DNA of 25,759 bases, taken from contig ATSW01002409.1 of assembly GCA_000444245.1 (NCBI GenBank), forward strand, positions 1-25,759, given 5' to 3'. A program made the position numbers and the translations under genes. A model generated the notes under the pieces. That model made no database searches. It was given only the letters and a program-made list of their open reading frames with translations, and was not told where the DNA came from. The stretch comes from Botryllus schlosseri. Taxonomy: Eukaryota; Chordata; Ascidiacea; Stolidobranchia; Styelidae. Of this stretch, positions 11,101 to 16,760 are shown in pieces (within the stretch, counting starts at the first letter, position 1; each line of letters opens with the position of its first letter).

Positions 11101-14100
11101 ATAAGTAAAAAATTGAGTATACCAGGTCCTTTTTTTGCCTGAAAATATCAAGATCTGTTAAGTGGACGTTGAAGTCGTCTCAAACCATAACTACTTAAGT
11201 GTGTAGTGCAAGTAGTAAAAACCTACTTGAATACTCTGATAAAGTAGACGCGCTTCGTTGCGGACTACCTCTGACGTTTAATACAGGTTTCTTAAGTCGA
11301 CTACAGTCGTCCAGAGTAATATTAGAAAATGAGCGAAATTGGTTAGTACTTTACGGGTGATAATTTGAATATCGACATTGCATTTGGACACTGCTGGTTG
11401 TTTGTTTAAACAGATTTGATGATTTGAACATTTTTGTAAGATTTGTCGCAGCTGGCACTTGCTATGAAAATGGAATTTCAAAACCATCGTTCAAAAGCAA
11501 TGGCTTGGATGATAGCTCAAAAATATGTTGCCTTTTGGGGTATTTTTAATATTTTTACCAACACTATCTTGTTCGAATCTTGGGATGTAATCTCTTGAGA
11601 TTTTATTTGTCGCTTTCTATCCTTGAAATACATTTTCTTGATGTTATTGCAGGTGGTCCCACTGAAGTATAACAACGAGAAAATTTCGGGTCACAAACGA
11701 CAACAAATTGGAACATCTGAACGGGTTTGCACAATGCAGACTTTGCACTTCCATAAAAGAGGAAATCGATGACTTCAATGAAGGTCAGTCTCAAACGAAA
11801 AATGCCAGCATGATTGATGTTGATATACTCATACCATGTATTTCAACTGGACTGAAGAAGTTCATTCAGATTATATACATTTCAAAATTTGCCCAATTAT
11901 TTGTAAACATGGTAAAATTGAATAATATATTCATATTGAAATAAACCCGAATACTTTCGGATGACTCTTGAGGGGTAATCGCAGCAACTAGTGGTAATAG
12001 ACCAGTGGTTCCAAACCTTTTTCGATTCATCGCACCCTTATCAAGCTCGACAAATATTTATCGCCCTCCTAACCATATTTCAGACCCGAGGAAGAGGACA
12101 TATAAATGGGAAAGTTGTACAGCTGACTCTGAAACTAACTAAAAAAAGGTCAGTTTGTTGCGGCGATCCCTGAAAATCCCGGTATCGGTGGATAATTTGT
12201 GGCGAGTTAACCTTTTTTTAGTTAACTTCTCACCCAGGTCCATAATAACCCATTTTTCAAATGTATATTGTGTGCCGTTCCATGCCGCATTCTGCAAACC
12301 TATGACAACAAGTTATCAAACGTGTTTTCTAAAATTAGTATGTTCGTTTGACGGAGGTGGTCAAATTGGCCAAGCGTTGGTACTCAAGTAGAAATAGGAG
12401 TTGTGCCGAAAATTTATATTTGATCACAAGTAAAAGTAATGATTTCCAGGACATGTCAAAATTACTGCAATTGGAGGTAGAAAATGACAGGTTTGAAAAT
12501 TTCTCGAGTAACTAGTTTCAAAAAGTGGTTCTGGTTGACGGGTCACTTACCTTTTTGTAGTCAATCGCATATGACTGCGTTCAAAATTGCAAGATGCATC
12601 TTAGCGAATGACTATCGCAAAATGGCTGATGACCCTGTAAATGTTTGTATTTCTAATAATTAGGGCAAGTTTTTGTTGCAGTCAAATATGACGAAATTTG
12701 CACTCATTTTTCACGAAAGTTGCATTTATTTTTCGCAAAAATTACACCACAAAGTTGCATTTATGAACAAGTTCCTTGAAATTATGAGGGTATGAAATAC
12801 TCAAATCGATCCGTATCCAAGGCAATGTAGCAAAACTCAGTGTTGGCGACTTCGACAAAATCGATAGCCTGAAAAAATTGACCCAGTGAAAATATAATTT
12901 TCGGCGGTCTAGCCTGAATACACGTCAAATCAGAATGGACCTCAAATTTAAACGACAGTGAAATAATCAAGCGTACATATTGTGCTAAAATATTTCCAGT
13001 AAAAAGTTGGATGCATGAAAAATCGAATAAACATCTTGCAAAAATTTACATGACAGGTCGAAAAACGTTGCATGAAATATCGATAAAGTTGAAAAAAATT
13101 TATGAAAAATGGAGGCCGCACTAGTTTTGCATGCGCAGTGGTAGTCGCCGTCGGTTATTAAACCTGAGCAGAAATAAGCAAGTTGAAGTAGCAATTTCCA
13201 ATACATGGTAAAAGTAGCAAAGCTTCAGGTTTTAAGATGTTTACATAATGGGTATGTAACTAACATGTATATTAAGAGGACTAGCTACTCAACCACTACC
13301 CTACCCCCATCACCATGAAATTTTTTCAGCTGCTAAGTGTCGCTATGCTGTATATAAAATATCACAAATTGTAGTTCCAGCCCACAGAATTTGGATTTGA
13401 CATCACCAATAGTGCTCCGAAACGCGGAATACCGTACCTCAAAATTGTGACACCCCTTTTATGATCTAGTGCCTGTTTTCGGAATTGATCGGACCGTCCT
13501 ACATGTTGCTAGAATTTTGAAGGATTATGTGTGCAACTCATTTTGAAGAAATTTCGTTTTGAAATTTCAAAATTGATTTTTTTTTCAAAAGCTTGCTGTG
13601 AACTTCTGTAACTCAGACCATAGTATATCTAGGCCGAAAAGTTTTTTGCAAAATATAGAGCTGGATGTTGGCTTTTTAAAAAATCATGAGAGTCATTTAC
13701 GACAAAAATTTCGTGCAAATTTTTGGTTTCTGATGAAGCGACATGACAAAATTTTACAATCAAGAAAAATGCTATTGAACATTTTCGTAGTAAAAGAAAA
13801 TACCAACGGTATGCTAAGTGAAATTGAAATTTTGCAATTTTTACTCATTTCTTTGGGTGAGATGAAGCCATGACGTAAAAACAAGAGGAACCATGTTACT
13901 ATTTCCAACCAAAAACAATAATTTTAAAATTGTGGTATTTTTTCAAATTGTACCTGCTATTCCCATTAAAGTAGCAATTTCCGAGACTAGTCTAAGCCAC
14001 TTAGTAGTATAAAATGAAGGTCTGGAAAGAATTCAGTATTTGTAAAGTGTAGATTCGGTTGAGGGCCACACACTTTTACTTTTACCAAGTAATCGAAGCT

Positions 14101-15010
14101 GGCTGCTTATGAAATGCGTCTTAGCGACTAACGCAAAATAACTAATGACACAACTAATAAGTCCTAGTTGCGGAAATATAGTCAGTTGCCGTAATATAGT
14201 GGCTATTTCATGCGTGAGTAGTTTTCCCTGAAAGTCTGCTCAAGTAGAAGTGGCAGTAGGGCTGAAAACGTAACCACTTGAGTAAACAGGGCAAGTAAGC
14301 AAAATCTACTTGAGTAATTTGACGGAGTAGAAGTACTTACTTTCTGACCAACTCCATGTAGACTTGGACAACTAGATAATTTCAATTGTCCAGCTTAACT
14401 AATTGAAACGAAATGACGATAATCTAATTCTATGTAATTTGTGAAATGTTTCTTATGCTCCCTTTTTAATTCTAATCTAATTTCTGGTTTTCCTGAAAAT
14501 GCAAAGCGAAACGAGCCAAGCCTGGTTTAAAGACATTTGCCATTCTCGTCCTTAAGAGAAAGGAACTCTGATTTGATACGAACTGAACTAAATTTTTGGT
14601 GCAGTTCTTTCTAATCGGGATTTAAATCAATTTTCAAGAATTTGCAAATTTAGTAATTCCAATTCGAATCTAATTGAAAAATCTGTATATTTTCGAATTT
14701 TCCAACTTTGATCCACAACAGTACCTGCTTCCTGCCTTTTTCAGATGCTCCAGTGGTTTTTGGCGGTTCTGTCAAGTTTCACCCAATAAGTATTGATAAT
14801 GCCTCTCCAGTTCATCATGGGATGTTCGCGATTGCCGCCACGAGGTTTCGCAGACTTATCTCCCAAACTGAAAATCTTGTATGGTTTCTACCAGAAGAGC
14901 GTGCTGCCTTCCGCTCACACTTGGTAGGTTGGATTCGATACTGTTTGATTTTGCCAGACATGATATCGCTTGCTACTCTACGTATTAGACTTGAACAACT
15001 AGAACAGTGA
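1847..15010 (+). CDS. AREL1: AREL1-like HECT E3 ubiquitin ligase gene, HECT half damaged (possible pseudogene)
   Basis: The conceptual protein follows vertebrate AREL1 in order: an N-terminal hydrophobic segment, a filamin-like repeat, a linker, then a HECT domain. Recognised exons are 1847-2159, 3021-3137, 3801-3982, 4792-4960, 5357-5457, 6282-6437, 6841-6918 (or 6922), about 7950-8129, 8177-8304, 9107-9323, 9841-10019, 10759-10884, 11653-11783 and 14745-14923, plus tail-like sequence to 15010. AREL1 is known as a ligase that ubiquitinates IAP antagonists such as SMAC and so restrains apoptosis; that role here is inferred from family membership. The N-terminal exons are clean. The HECT exons carry two one-base frame changes, an in-frame TAA and a lost catalytic-Cys codon, and one expected exon is not visible. 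Identity of the family is secure; whether the locus is functional is doubtful. Confidence 0.85.
2160..3020. other. Intron 1 of AREL1-like gene
   Basis: AT-rich intron with several gtcaaaa/ttttgtcaaa words between 2185 and 2440 and a short aactag reiteration near 2705-2720. An open frame at 2170-2373 has no recognisable product and reads as chance. No other gene or complete repeat was seen. Confidence 0.4.
3021..3137 (+). CDS. AREL1: AREL1-like coding exon 2 (end of filamin-like repeat)
   Basis: Acceptor attttcag and donor gtgagt flank 117 bp, phase 1 at both ends. It encodes VSNALKVSFTVRASGVYSIT and then a segment containing RSPYLKTF. This lines up with human SNVVKVAFTVRKAGRYEIT and YSPYYKIF, the final strands of the filamin-like repeat. 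The exon is open throughout and shows no lesion. Confidence 0.9.
3138..3800. other. Intron 2 of AREL1-like gene
   Basis: Two antisense open frames here (3335-3535 and 3536-3730) have no recognisable composition or motif. Nothing else is supported. Confidence 0.4.
3801..3982 (+). CDS. AREL1: AREL1-like coding exon 3 (post-filamin region)
   Basis: Acceptor ttcttgatag and donor gtaatg bound 182 bp, entering in phase 1 and leaving in phase 0. The diagnostic stretch is ITVEPRDEYGNQCSN, equivalent to human LQIVPRDEYDNPTNN; the preceding residues align at lower similarity. The real exon starts later than the surrounding open frame would suggest: the phase needed after exon 2 fixes the start at 3801. 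Confidence 0.88.
4466..4697. repeat. Long-inverted-repeat MITE, copy 1 (complete)
   Basis: Two arms of about 85 bases face each other. The left arm (4466-4549) contains aataaacccgg, gacactcgtcaggggtaatc and gtcagcaactagtag. The right arm (4611-4697) carries the reverse complements ctactaattgctgac, ctacccctgacgagtgtc and ttcatttcaatatgaatat. The element has no coding capacity. Four other partial or diverged copies occur in the window (8766, 9371, 11925, 15879). The TA-rich ends suggest TA target duplication, which is not proven. Confidence 0.85.
4792..4960 (+). CDS. AREL1: AREL1-like coding exon 4
   Basis: Acceptor tttattttag and donor gtactg bound 169 bp, phase 0 in and phase 1 out. It ends with SGCFHAIATYDNDLISNGEF followed by DLIVLS, a near match to human RGCFHACISYQNQPINNGEF and DIIVLS. 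This is one of the best conserved exons here and is fully open. It lies just downstream of a long-inverted-repeat MITE in the preceding intron. Confidence 0.92.
5022..5270. repeat. hAT-like AAGTA-rich family, copy 2
   Basis: Starts cagtggccaaagtagtcag and ends aacctctctg. Inside are tagaagtagc, caagacggcaaaaatactgc and ggaaagtactcaagtaagta, parallel to copy 1 (tccaagacatgccat, tagctactgctagtgg). It sits in the intron before coding exon 5. Confidence 0.5.
5357..5457 (+). CDS. AREL1: AREL1-like coding exon 5
   Basis: Acceptor gttttcacag and a consensus donor gtaagt bound 101 bp, phase 1 in and phase 0 out. The product begins ESDADEVKQNVEKRNLNVWY and continues EAKLLN, equivalent to human EDEKNIVERNVSTSGVSIYF and EAYLYN. 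The open frame continues past the donor, but the family alignment ends at the donor. Confidence 0.85.
5561..6031. repeat. MITE with ~45-bp terminal inverted repeats (471 bp)
   Basis: The left end reads taggactgttcaaaaatgac, and a few bases further ttgtcaaattttaccggc. The right end, reverse complemented, reads cagggctgttcaaaaatagc and then ttgtcaaattttactgc. Flanking 8-mers ttgctcag and ttactcga agree at five of eight positions, a plausible worn hAT-type target duplication. The interior is AT-rich and non-coding and includes a small inverted repeat around 5870-5915 (tagtatttacgg / ccgtaaatacta). Confidence 0.7.
6282..6437 (+). CDS. AREL1: AREL1-like coding exon 6 (Ser-rich linker)
   Basis: Acceptor atgttacag and donor gtaatt bound 156 bp (52 codons), phase 0 at both ends. 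Most of it is a low-complexity Ser/Lys/Arg linker (TSSSKQSTSFRSRFKSSISS), replacing the acidic linker of the human protein. It ends with KSVYVYITPK, which matches human KKVYCYVSPK directly before an exon junction. The linker itself is not conserved. Confidence 0.85.
6841..6918 (+). CDS. AREL1: AREL1-like coding exon 7
   Basis: After acceptor gtattttcag the exon reads QIVVKEFYFKIFPKRLQSFR and then LCQATK, equivalent to human QFSVKEFYLKIIPWRLYTFR and VCPGTK. Two donors are possible. The one after 6918 leaves phase 0. The one after 6922 (gtccga) leaves phase 1, which is what the best acceptor of the next exon needs. The 3' boundary is therefore uncertain by four bases. Confidence 0.85.
6923..7646. 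other. Part of intron 7 of AREL1-like gene
   Basis: AT-rich, with no recognisable exon. An antisense frame at 7117-7332 has no identifiable product. Confidence 0.35.
7655..7800. repeat. Short hAT-type MITE (146 bp) with target duplication
   Basis: The ends are cgggggttcccaacct on the left and aggttgggaacccctg on the right, which are inverted copies of the widespread hAT terminus CAGGGGTTCCCAACC. The flanks 7647-7654 (atgtatac) and 7801-7808 (atgttaac) match at six of eight positions, as expected for a worn 8-bp duplication. The interior is non-coding. It lies in an AREL1-like intron. Confidence 0.85.
7950..8129 (+). CDS. AREL1: AREL1-like coding exon 8
   Basis: The core reads IMINDNFQPAYTLSCPKSYL and continues LIATFVGILSKNID, equivalent to human LVVDDGIQPPVELSCKERNI and LAATFIRSLHKNIGG. 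The 5' end is not settled. An acceptor ending at 7949 (ggtgttag) needs the later donor of exon 7; one ending at 7906 (attgtaag) fits the earlier donor but has a poor pyrimidine tract. The donor gtaagg begins at 8130 and the exon leaves in phase 1. Confidence 0.8.
8130..8176 (+). other. 47-base intron between AREL1-like exons 8 and 9
   Basis: It starts gtaagg and ends cacatttcag. Removing it joins DKHG to GSDSFEEKV in frame and matches human KNIGGSETFQDKV; leaving it in disrupts the protein. It is by far the shortest intron in the gene. Confidence 0.85.
8177..8304 (+). CDS. AREL1: AREL1-like coding exon 9 (lead-in to HECT)
   Basis: It follows a 47-base intron (8130-8176). The joined product reads DKHGGSDSFEEKVRHFRQEL, matching human KNIGGSETFQDKVNFFQREL, so the tiny intron is required to keep the protein in register. 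The exon is 128 bp and ends AILND before donor gtgagt. The next exon does not join in phase with it: reading eight bases past this donor would restore both length and frame, but no GT lies at that point. Confidence 0.85.
8766..8893. repeat. Long-inverted-repeat MITE, copy 2 (left arm and centre)
   Basis: It contains ttgaaataaacccggatat, gacactcgtcaggggtaatc and gtcagcaactagcgg. It then continues through caacaatcgtatcac, which is the reverse complement of the centre of copy 1 (gtgatacgattgtta). The second arm is missing. Confidence 0.8.
9107..9323 (+). CDS. AREL1: AREL1-like coding exon 10 (start of HECT domain)
   Basis: After a strong acceptor (tctgtcttacag) the product reads TKHLSVKDWGKLFQINFEGE and then LGVDWGGLCREWISELCK, equivalent to human TRNFSISDWSKNFEVVFQDE and ALDWGGPRREWFELICK. 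The DWGG-REW signature opens the HECT N-lobe. A Glu/Ser/Lys-rich insertion follows before DDNQGL (human DNNQAL). The exon starts with one base completing a codon, which does not match the phase-0 end of exon 9; a missed microexon, an atypical donor or an indel could explain this. Confidence 0.85.
9371..9550. repeat. Long-inverted-repeat MITE, copy 3
   Basis: The left end reads tatattcatattgaaat, followed by aacccgtgtatttttg and cagcaactagtagagaattg. The right arm has ttctttccaattctctact and a worn cggtaacctctggcgag. It begins about 50 bases after coding exon 10, and a spurious open frame runs from the exon into it. Confidence 0.75.
9841..10019 (+). CDS. AREL1: AREL1-like coding exon 11 (HECT N-lobe, one-base frame change)
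   Basis: After acceptor ttgcgcag the exon opens VLPASCSSSGVK in one frame. It then continues in another frame as KFFESAGKIVGKCILDSCFE and FITARFGRSFLAQIIGLAVT. The latter match human KMYEFAGRLVGKCLYESSLG and LVRARFTRSFLAQIIGLRMH. The exon is 179 bp while both neighbours need a multiple of three; one extra base near 9877 restores both length and register to the human protein. So one base is missing, by mutation or by assembly error. An antisense open frame over the same bases is not a gene. Confidence 0.85.
10020..10758. other. Intron 11 of AREL1-like gene
   Basis: I see nothing beyond AT-rich intron sequence: no exon-like match and no complete repeat. Confidence 0.35.
10759..10884 (+). CDS. 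AREL1: AREL1-like coding exon 12 (HECT)
   Basis: Acceptor tcttgtcag and donor gtgcgc bound 126 bp (42 codons), phase 0 at both ends. It encodes HFESDDPELFKTKIRYIMEN and then DVADFDLYFAEEEYSSDGQL, equivalent to human YFETDDPEFYKSKVCFILNN and DMSEMELVFAEEKYNKSGQL. The frame is open and the match is close. Confidence 0.9.
11009..11273. repeat. hAT-like AAGTA-rich family, copy 3
   Basis: Contains ggtcaaagtagtcttactt, several ctcaagta/gtaaaagtaa words and ataactacttaagtg, and ends cggactacctctg. The end and the word content match copy 1 (ttacttaccacctctg). Confidence 0.55.
11274..11652. other. Rest of intron 12 of AREL1-like gene
   Basis: No exon or complete repeat recognised. An antisense frame at 11278-11487 has no identifiable product. 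Confidence 0.35.
11653..11783 (+). CDS. AREL1: AREL1-like coding exon 13 (HECT, one-base frame change)
   Basis: After acceptor ttattgcag it reads VVPLKYNNEKIS in frame 1, then VTNDNKLEHLNGFAQCRLCT and SIKEEIDDFNEG in the next frame. Human AREL1 has VVELMTGGAQTP then VTNANKIFYLNLLAQYRLAS and QVKEEVEHFLKG, with exactly the same spacing once one base of the GGG at 11680 is dropped. At 131 bp the exon is one base longer than phase allows. A homopolymer miscall is as likely as a true insertion. Donor gtcagt follows 11783. Confidence 0.85.
11925..11995. repeat. Long-inverted-repeat MITE, copy 4 (left arm only)
   Basis: Reads atatattcatattgaaat, aaacccgaatactttcgg and a worn aggggtaatcgcagcaacta. 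It stops just before a different hAT-like end at 12003, suggesting truncation by that insertion. Confidence 0.75.
12003..12240. repeat. hAT-like terminal fragment with internal hairpin
   Basis: Starts cagtggttccaaaccttttt, a hAT-type end. No matching right terminus was found. Inside, taactaaaaaaaggt (12136-12150) and acctttttttagtta (12210-12224) form a perfect 15-base inverted repeat. Similar ctaaaaaaaggt words recur at 22857-22921. Confidence 0.5.
12353..12620. repeat. hAT-like AAGTA-rich family, copy 4
   Basis: Starts ggaggtggtcaaattgg, the inverse of the gaccacctctg end seen at 22173. It carries ggtactcaagtagaaatag, tttccaggacatgtcaaaat, tactgcaattgg and ctcgagtaactagtttc in the same order as copies 1 and 2. 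The stretch gatgcatcttagcgaatg near 12594 recurs near 14113. Confidence 0.6.
12625..13959. other. Repeat-poor to low-complexity part of the exon 13-14 intron
   Basis: AT-rich sequence with reiterated ttgcattta and gcatgaaa words (12715-13110), a weak AAGTA-family fragment near 13166-13210, and open frames on both strands near 13598-13908 that look like chance. An AREL1 exon for about 50 residues (human LNELVPENLL to WHFREK) is expected between 11784 and 14744 but I could not find it. Confidence 0.35.
13960..14150. repeat. hAT-like AAGTA-rich family, copy 5
   Basis: Contains aaagtagcaatttccgagac, aaggtctggaaagaattc and acttttacttttaccaagta, plus atgcgtcttagcgactaac, which parallels copy 4. 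The ends are not clear. Confidence 0.45.
14205..14360. repeat. hAT-like AAGTA-rich family, copy 6
   Basis: Contains ctgctcaagtagaagtggca, aaccacttgagtaaacag and gacggagtagaagtacttac, followed by a worn terminus tctgaccaactccatg. It lies about 400 bases before coding exon 14. Confidence 0.5.
14745..14923 (+). CDS. AREL1: AREL1-like coding exon 14 (HECT C-lobe, in-frame stop)
   Basis: After acceptor ctttttcag the frame beginning ATG reads MLQWFLAVLSSFTQ, then TAA, then VLIMPLQFIMGCSRLPPRGF and ADLSPKLKILY, ending LPSAHT. This matches human VMRWFWTVVSSLTQ, LARLLQFTTGSSQLPPGGFA and LPTAHT with near-constant spacing. The TAA sits where human has Glu. The next codon, the catalytic Cys in human (AHTC), reads TGG here and is followed by TAG, unless splicing at the gt after 14923 rebuilds it. 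A longer open frame overlaps in another register but has no family match. Confidence 0.8.
14924..15010 (+). pseudogene. AREL1: Remnant of AREL1-like HECT tail, run into by a transposon end
   Basis: In a frame different from exon 14 the sequence reads IRYCLILPDMISLATLRIRL and then EQLEQ followed by TGA. This resembles the HECT tail (human FNQLCLPTYDSYEEVHRMLQLA), with a shift and small insertions near 14924-14960. The last codons CAG-TGA belong to the terminal repeat of a hAT-like element that starts at 15005, so the usual C-terminal GFG motif is absent. The similarity is modest and the reading is an inference. Confidence 0.5.
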
Positions 15011-15446
15011 TTCTCAACCTTTTTGGCTTCGCGGACCCCTTTTGACCGTCACGGACCCTCGCGGACCCCCTCGAGTTTTAGTCCAATTTTAGCTCTATTA
15101 TGATGCAACTTTCGTATATGTCTTGTGCAAATATGAACTGTAGGCTTGTGATATACAGCAAAATAATGATTTTTCTTGAAAATAACATCATACTATTTAT
15201 GTAGAAATTGGTAAAGCTAATTTTGCTGATGTATTTCTTGAAGTACGTGATTGTGTCTTGAAAATCCGCGTCTTCGTTTTGATATGAACGAGGAGTGCTG
15301 AAAACCATATCCGCAAATAAAGATGCAGGCTAATGCAATATCAAAGCATAACGCTTCCGACGATACATTTGGTGTGATCGCAACGTTTATGGCACCAAAA
15401 TGAAGAAACATATATTTTATGAACATATCATGTCCAGCATCTAGCG
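15005..15446. repeat. hAT-like element, left end, inserted at the AREL1-like tail
   Basis: The end cagtgattctcaacctttt is typical of hAT elements, followed by gcggacccc repeats. A candidate partner end lies at 16041-16055. The 8-mers flanking those two ends (aactagaa and ccgctgaa) do not match, so the pairing is unproven. Antisense open frames here (15078-15462) might be worn transposon sequence but I could not assign them. Confidence 0.5.
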
Positions 15447-15880
15447 CAGGGAAAGGCAACATACGAACCGCGGGCCGGATTCGGCCCGCCGCGACGGCAT
15501 TTTGATCAGCCCGCAGAGAGTTTCTACTGTCAGAGTGAAATCCTTATCGAAAAGTATAGACAAATTTTATGCGCCAAACAATGGATCCAACTTTTCCAAC
15601 CTGAGAAAGACTGTCATGAAACGACTTGTCCTGTTCGGGTTTACATATACATATTTACGAGCAAACATTTTCGACCATGAGCAATTGAACATGAACAAGA
15701 CAAGGCTGCATACCAATATAACTGGTGATATGAATTTAGGGTTGGAGCGTAATGCTGTGATAGTAACGAAACACTCGTTGTTCATCAAAAAACCAGCCTT
15801 GTCGATAGGGCATCCGCAATAAGAATGCGCCAAAGCTGATAGCCGATCTTTAAGAGCAGGTATATCATTGTTCGATTTAT
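15447..15880 (+). mobile_element. hAT transposon remnant: terminal repeat plus transposase C-terminal coding
   Basis: The left end, cagggaaaggcaacatac then gggccggattcggcccgc, matches the reverse complement of the right end of the element at 17300-18749. About 150 bases later a + strand frame (from 15616) reads MKRLVLFGFTYTY and then NMNKTRLHTNITG, ending LSIGHPQ. This resembles the C-terminal (dimerisation) region of hAT transposases of the GTF2IRD2/ZBED5-like group, in which FGSTY-C and K-RLTD/N-IT-HL motifs occur. The expected C-E-F-S segment between them is out of register. A terminal repeat directly before C-terminal coding implies an internal deletion. The right end is lost where the MITE arm at 15879 begins. 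Confidence 0.6.
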
Positions 15881-15927
15881 GACGAGTGTAAGCCGAAAAT
15901 TTTCGGGTTCATTTCAATATGAATATA
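15879..15927. repeat. Long-inverted-repeat MITE, copy 5 (right end only)
   Basis: Reads atgacgagtgtaagccgaaa and gggttcatttcaatatgaat, the right end of the family described at 4466-4697. The rest of the element is missing. Confidence 0.75.
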
Positions 15928-16040
15928 CTATTCAATTGTATATTGAAGTTCTGTACCTCCAAGAAGCTCTTTAAAATCTAATTGTCCATCATTGAACATT
16001 CCGCAGTTCCACACAACTCAAACTCAACGCTGCGCTGCGC

Positions 16041-16055
16041 ATTTGAGAACCACTG
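16041..16055. repeat. hAT-like right terminal repeat
   Basis: atttgagaaccactg is the inverse of CAGTGGTTCTCAAA, closely similar to the left end at 15005 (cagtgattctcaa). The two may bound one element of about 1.05 kb carrying the 15447-15927 insertions, but the flanking 8-mers do not match. Confidence 0.4.
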
Positions 16056-16592
16056 CCGCTGAATATTTTTAGTGTGATATAGGACCTTTCCGTCGAGTCG
16101 TTAGAATGGATGTTATCACATAGAGGGTTGGCATAATGATCTCGACGGAGATTGAATACATTATTTCGCCGAAAGTATCCTGCAATTTGCTTGAGAAAAC
16201 GGGCGCGGCGCCTTGTCGCGTCCGAACTTTCGCCAAACGCAACCTTCGGATCCATTGTCAGGTGAATCTCGCGTGACAACATTGTAAAATGGATTTTGTA
16301 TTTTATTCGTACTGGGAATATAAACACATCCCAATTCGGCGAATCCGGCTTCCAGGTTTATGCGATTTCGGGTCATGCCGTGATGGTCACAACTCACGCG
16401 AAGACGGGAAAAGTTAATAGTATATTTAAGCTATGACAGTGAAATCAAATGCTTTATACTTTATCATACAAATTGTATGGTTAACGATGCTGTTTTAGAG
16501 TAGAAGTAAAAATAAGCTTATGGAATTTATCTGTGAATGCAATGAAAATGGTCTCTTCTAAAGCAGGCGAAAACTGCGGCAATAAAATAAAT
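16056..16592. other. GC-richer unassigned stretch
   Basis: Positions 16080-16400 are richer in G+C and CpG than their surroundings and hold two overlapping antisense open frames (112 and 78 codons). Neither shows a motif I recognise. This looks like worn transposon sequence, but no family is supported. Confidence 0.3.
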
Positions 16593-16596
16593 GTCA

Positions 16597-16692
16597 GATG
16601 GCTGATGTAAAGCGAAGACGAAGAGAAACACCAGAATGCTCATTTACGAAACTCGGAGTATCAATAAGTGTCTTAAAAAGGAGTTATAAATC
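16597..16692 (+). pseudogene. Possible hAT transposase N-terminus remnant
   Basis: An ATG opens the frame MADVKRRRRETPECSFTKLG and a stop follows after about 31 codons. Short starts of the form M-x-D-x-K-R-R-K are common in hAT transposases of the GTF2IRD2/ZBED5-like group, and C-terminal coding of that group lies 1 kb upstream. The match is short and charged, so it could be chance. Confidence 0.3.
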
Positions 16693-16760
16693 CCCAAGCT
16701 AGATATCCCTGACGAAACTAATATCGCAACAGGAGCACGAGTTTGTGACGTACCTTATAC

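Noticed and set aside
12776-12870. Possible AREL1 exon (AKLSVGDFDK resembling human DISVSDFKA)
   Set aside because: Similarity is limited to a few residues, the continuation does not match the family, and the phases do not fit.
13110-13160. Possible AREL1 block AVVVAVG resembling human AVVVGGS
   Set aside because: The match covers only a handful of small residues, a stop follows at once and no splice sites suit it.
13598-13908. Open frames on both strands over the same interval
   Set aside because: The Lys/Asn/Phe/Ile-rich composition follows local AT content; no motif and no splice context.
15217-15462. Antisense 81-codon frame (SSEALCFDIALACIF) as hAT transposase
   Set aside because: Resemblance to the hAT S-EASF-IA segment is vague and stops after about ten residues.
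15989-16397. Two overlapping antisense open frames (112 and 78 codons) in GC-richer sequence
   Set aside because: No recognisable motif, no splice or start support, and the surroundings are transposon remnants.
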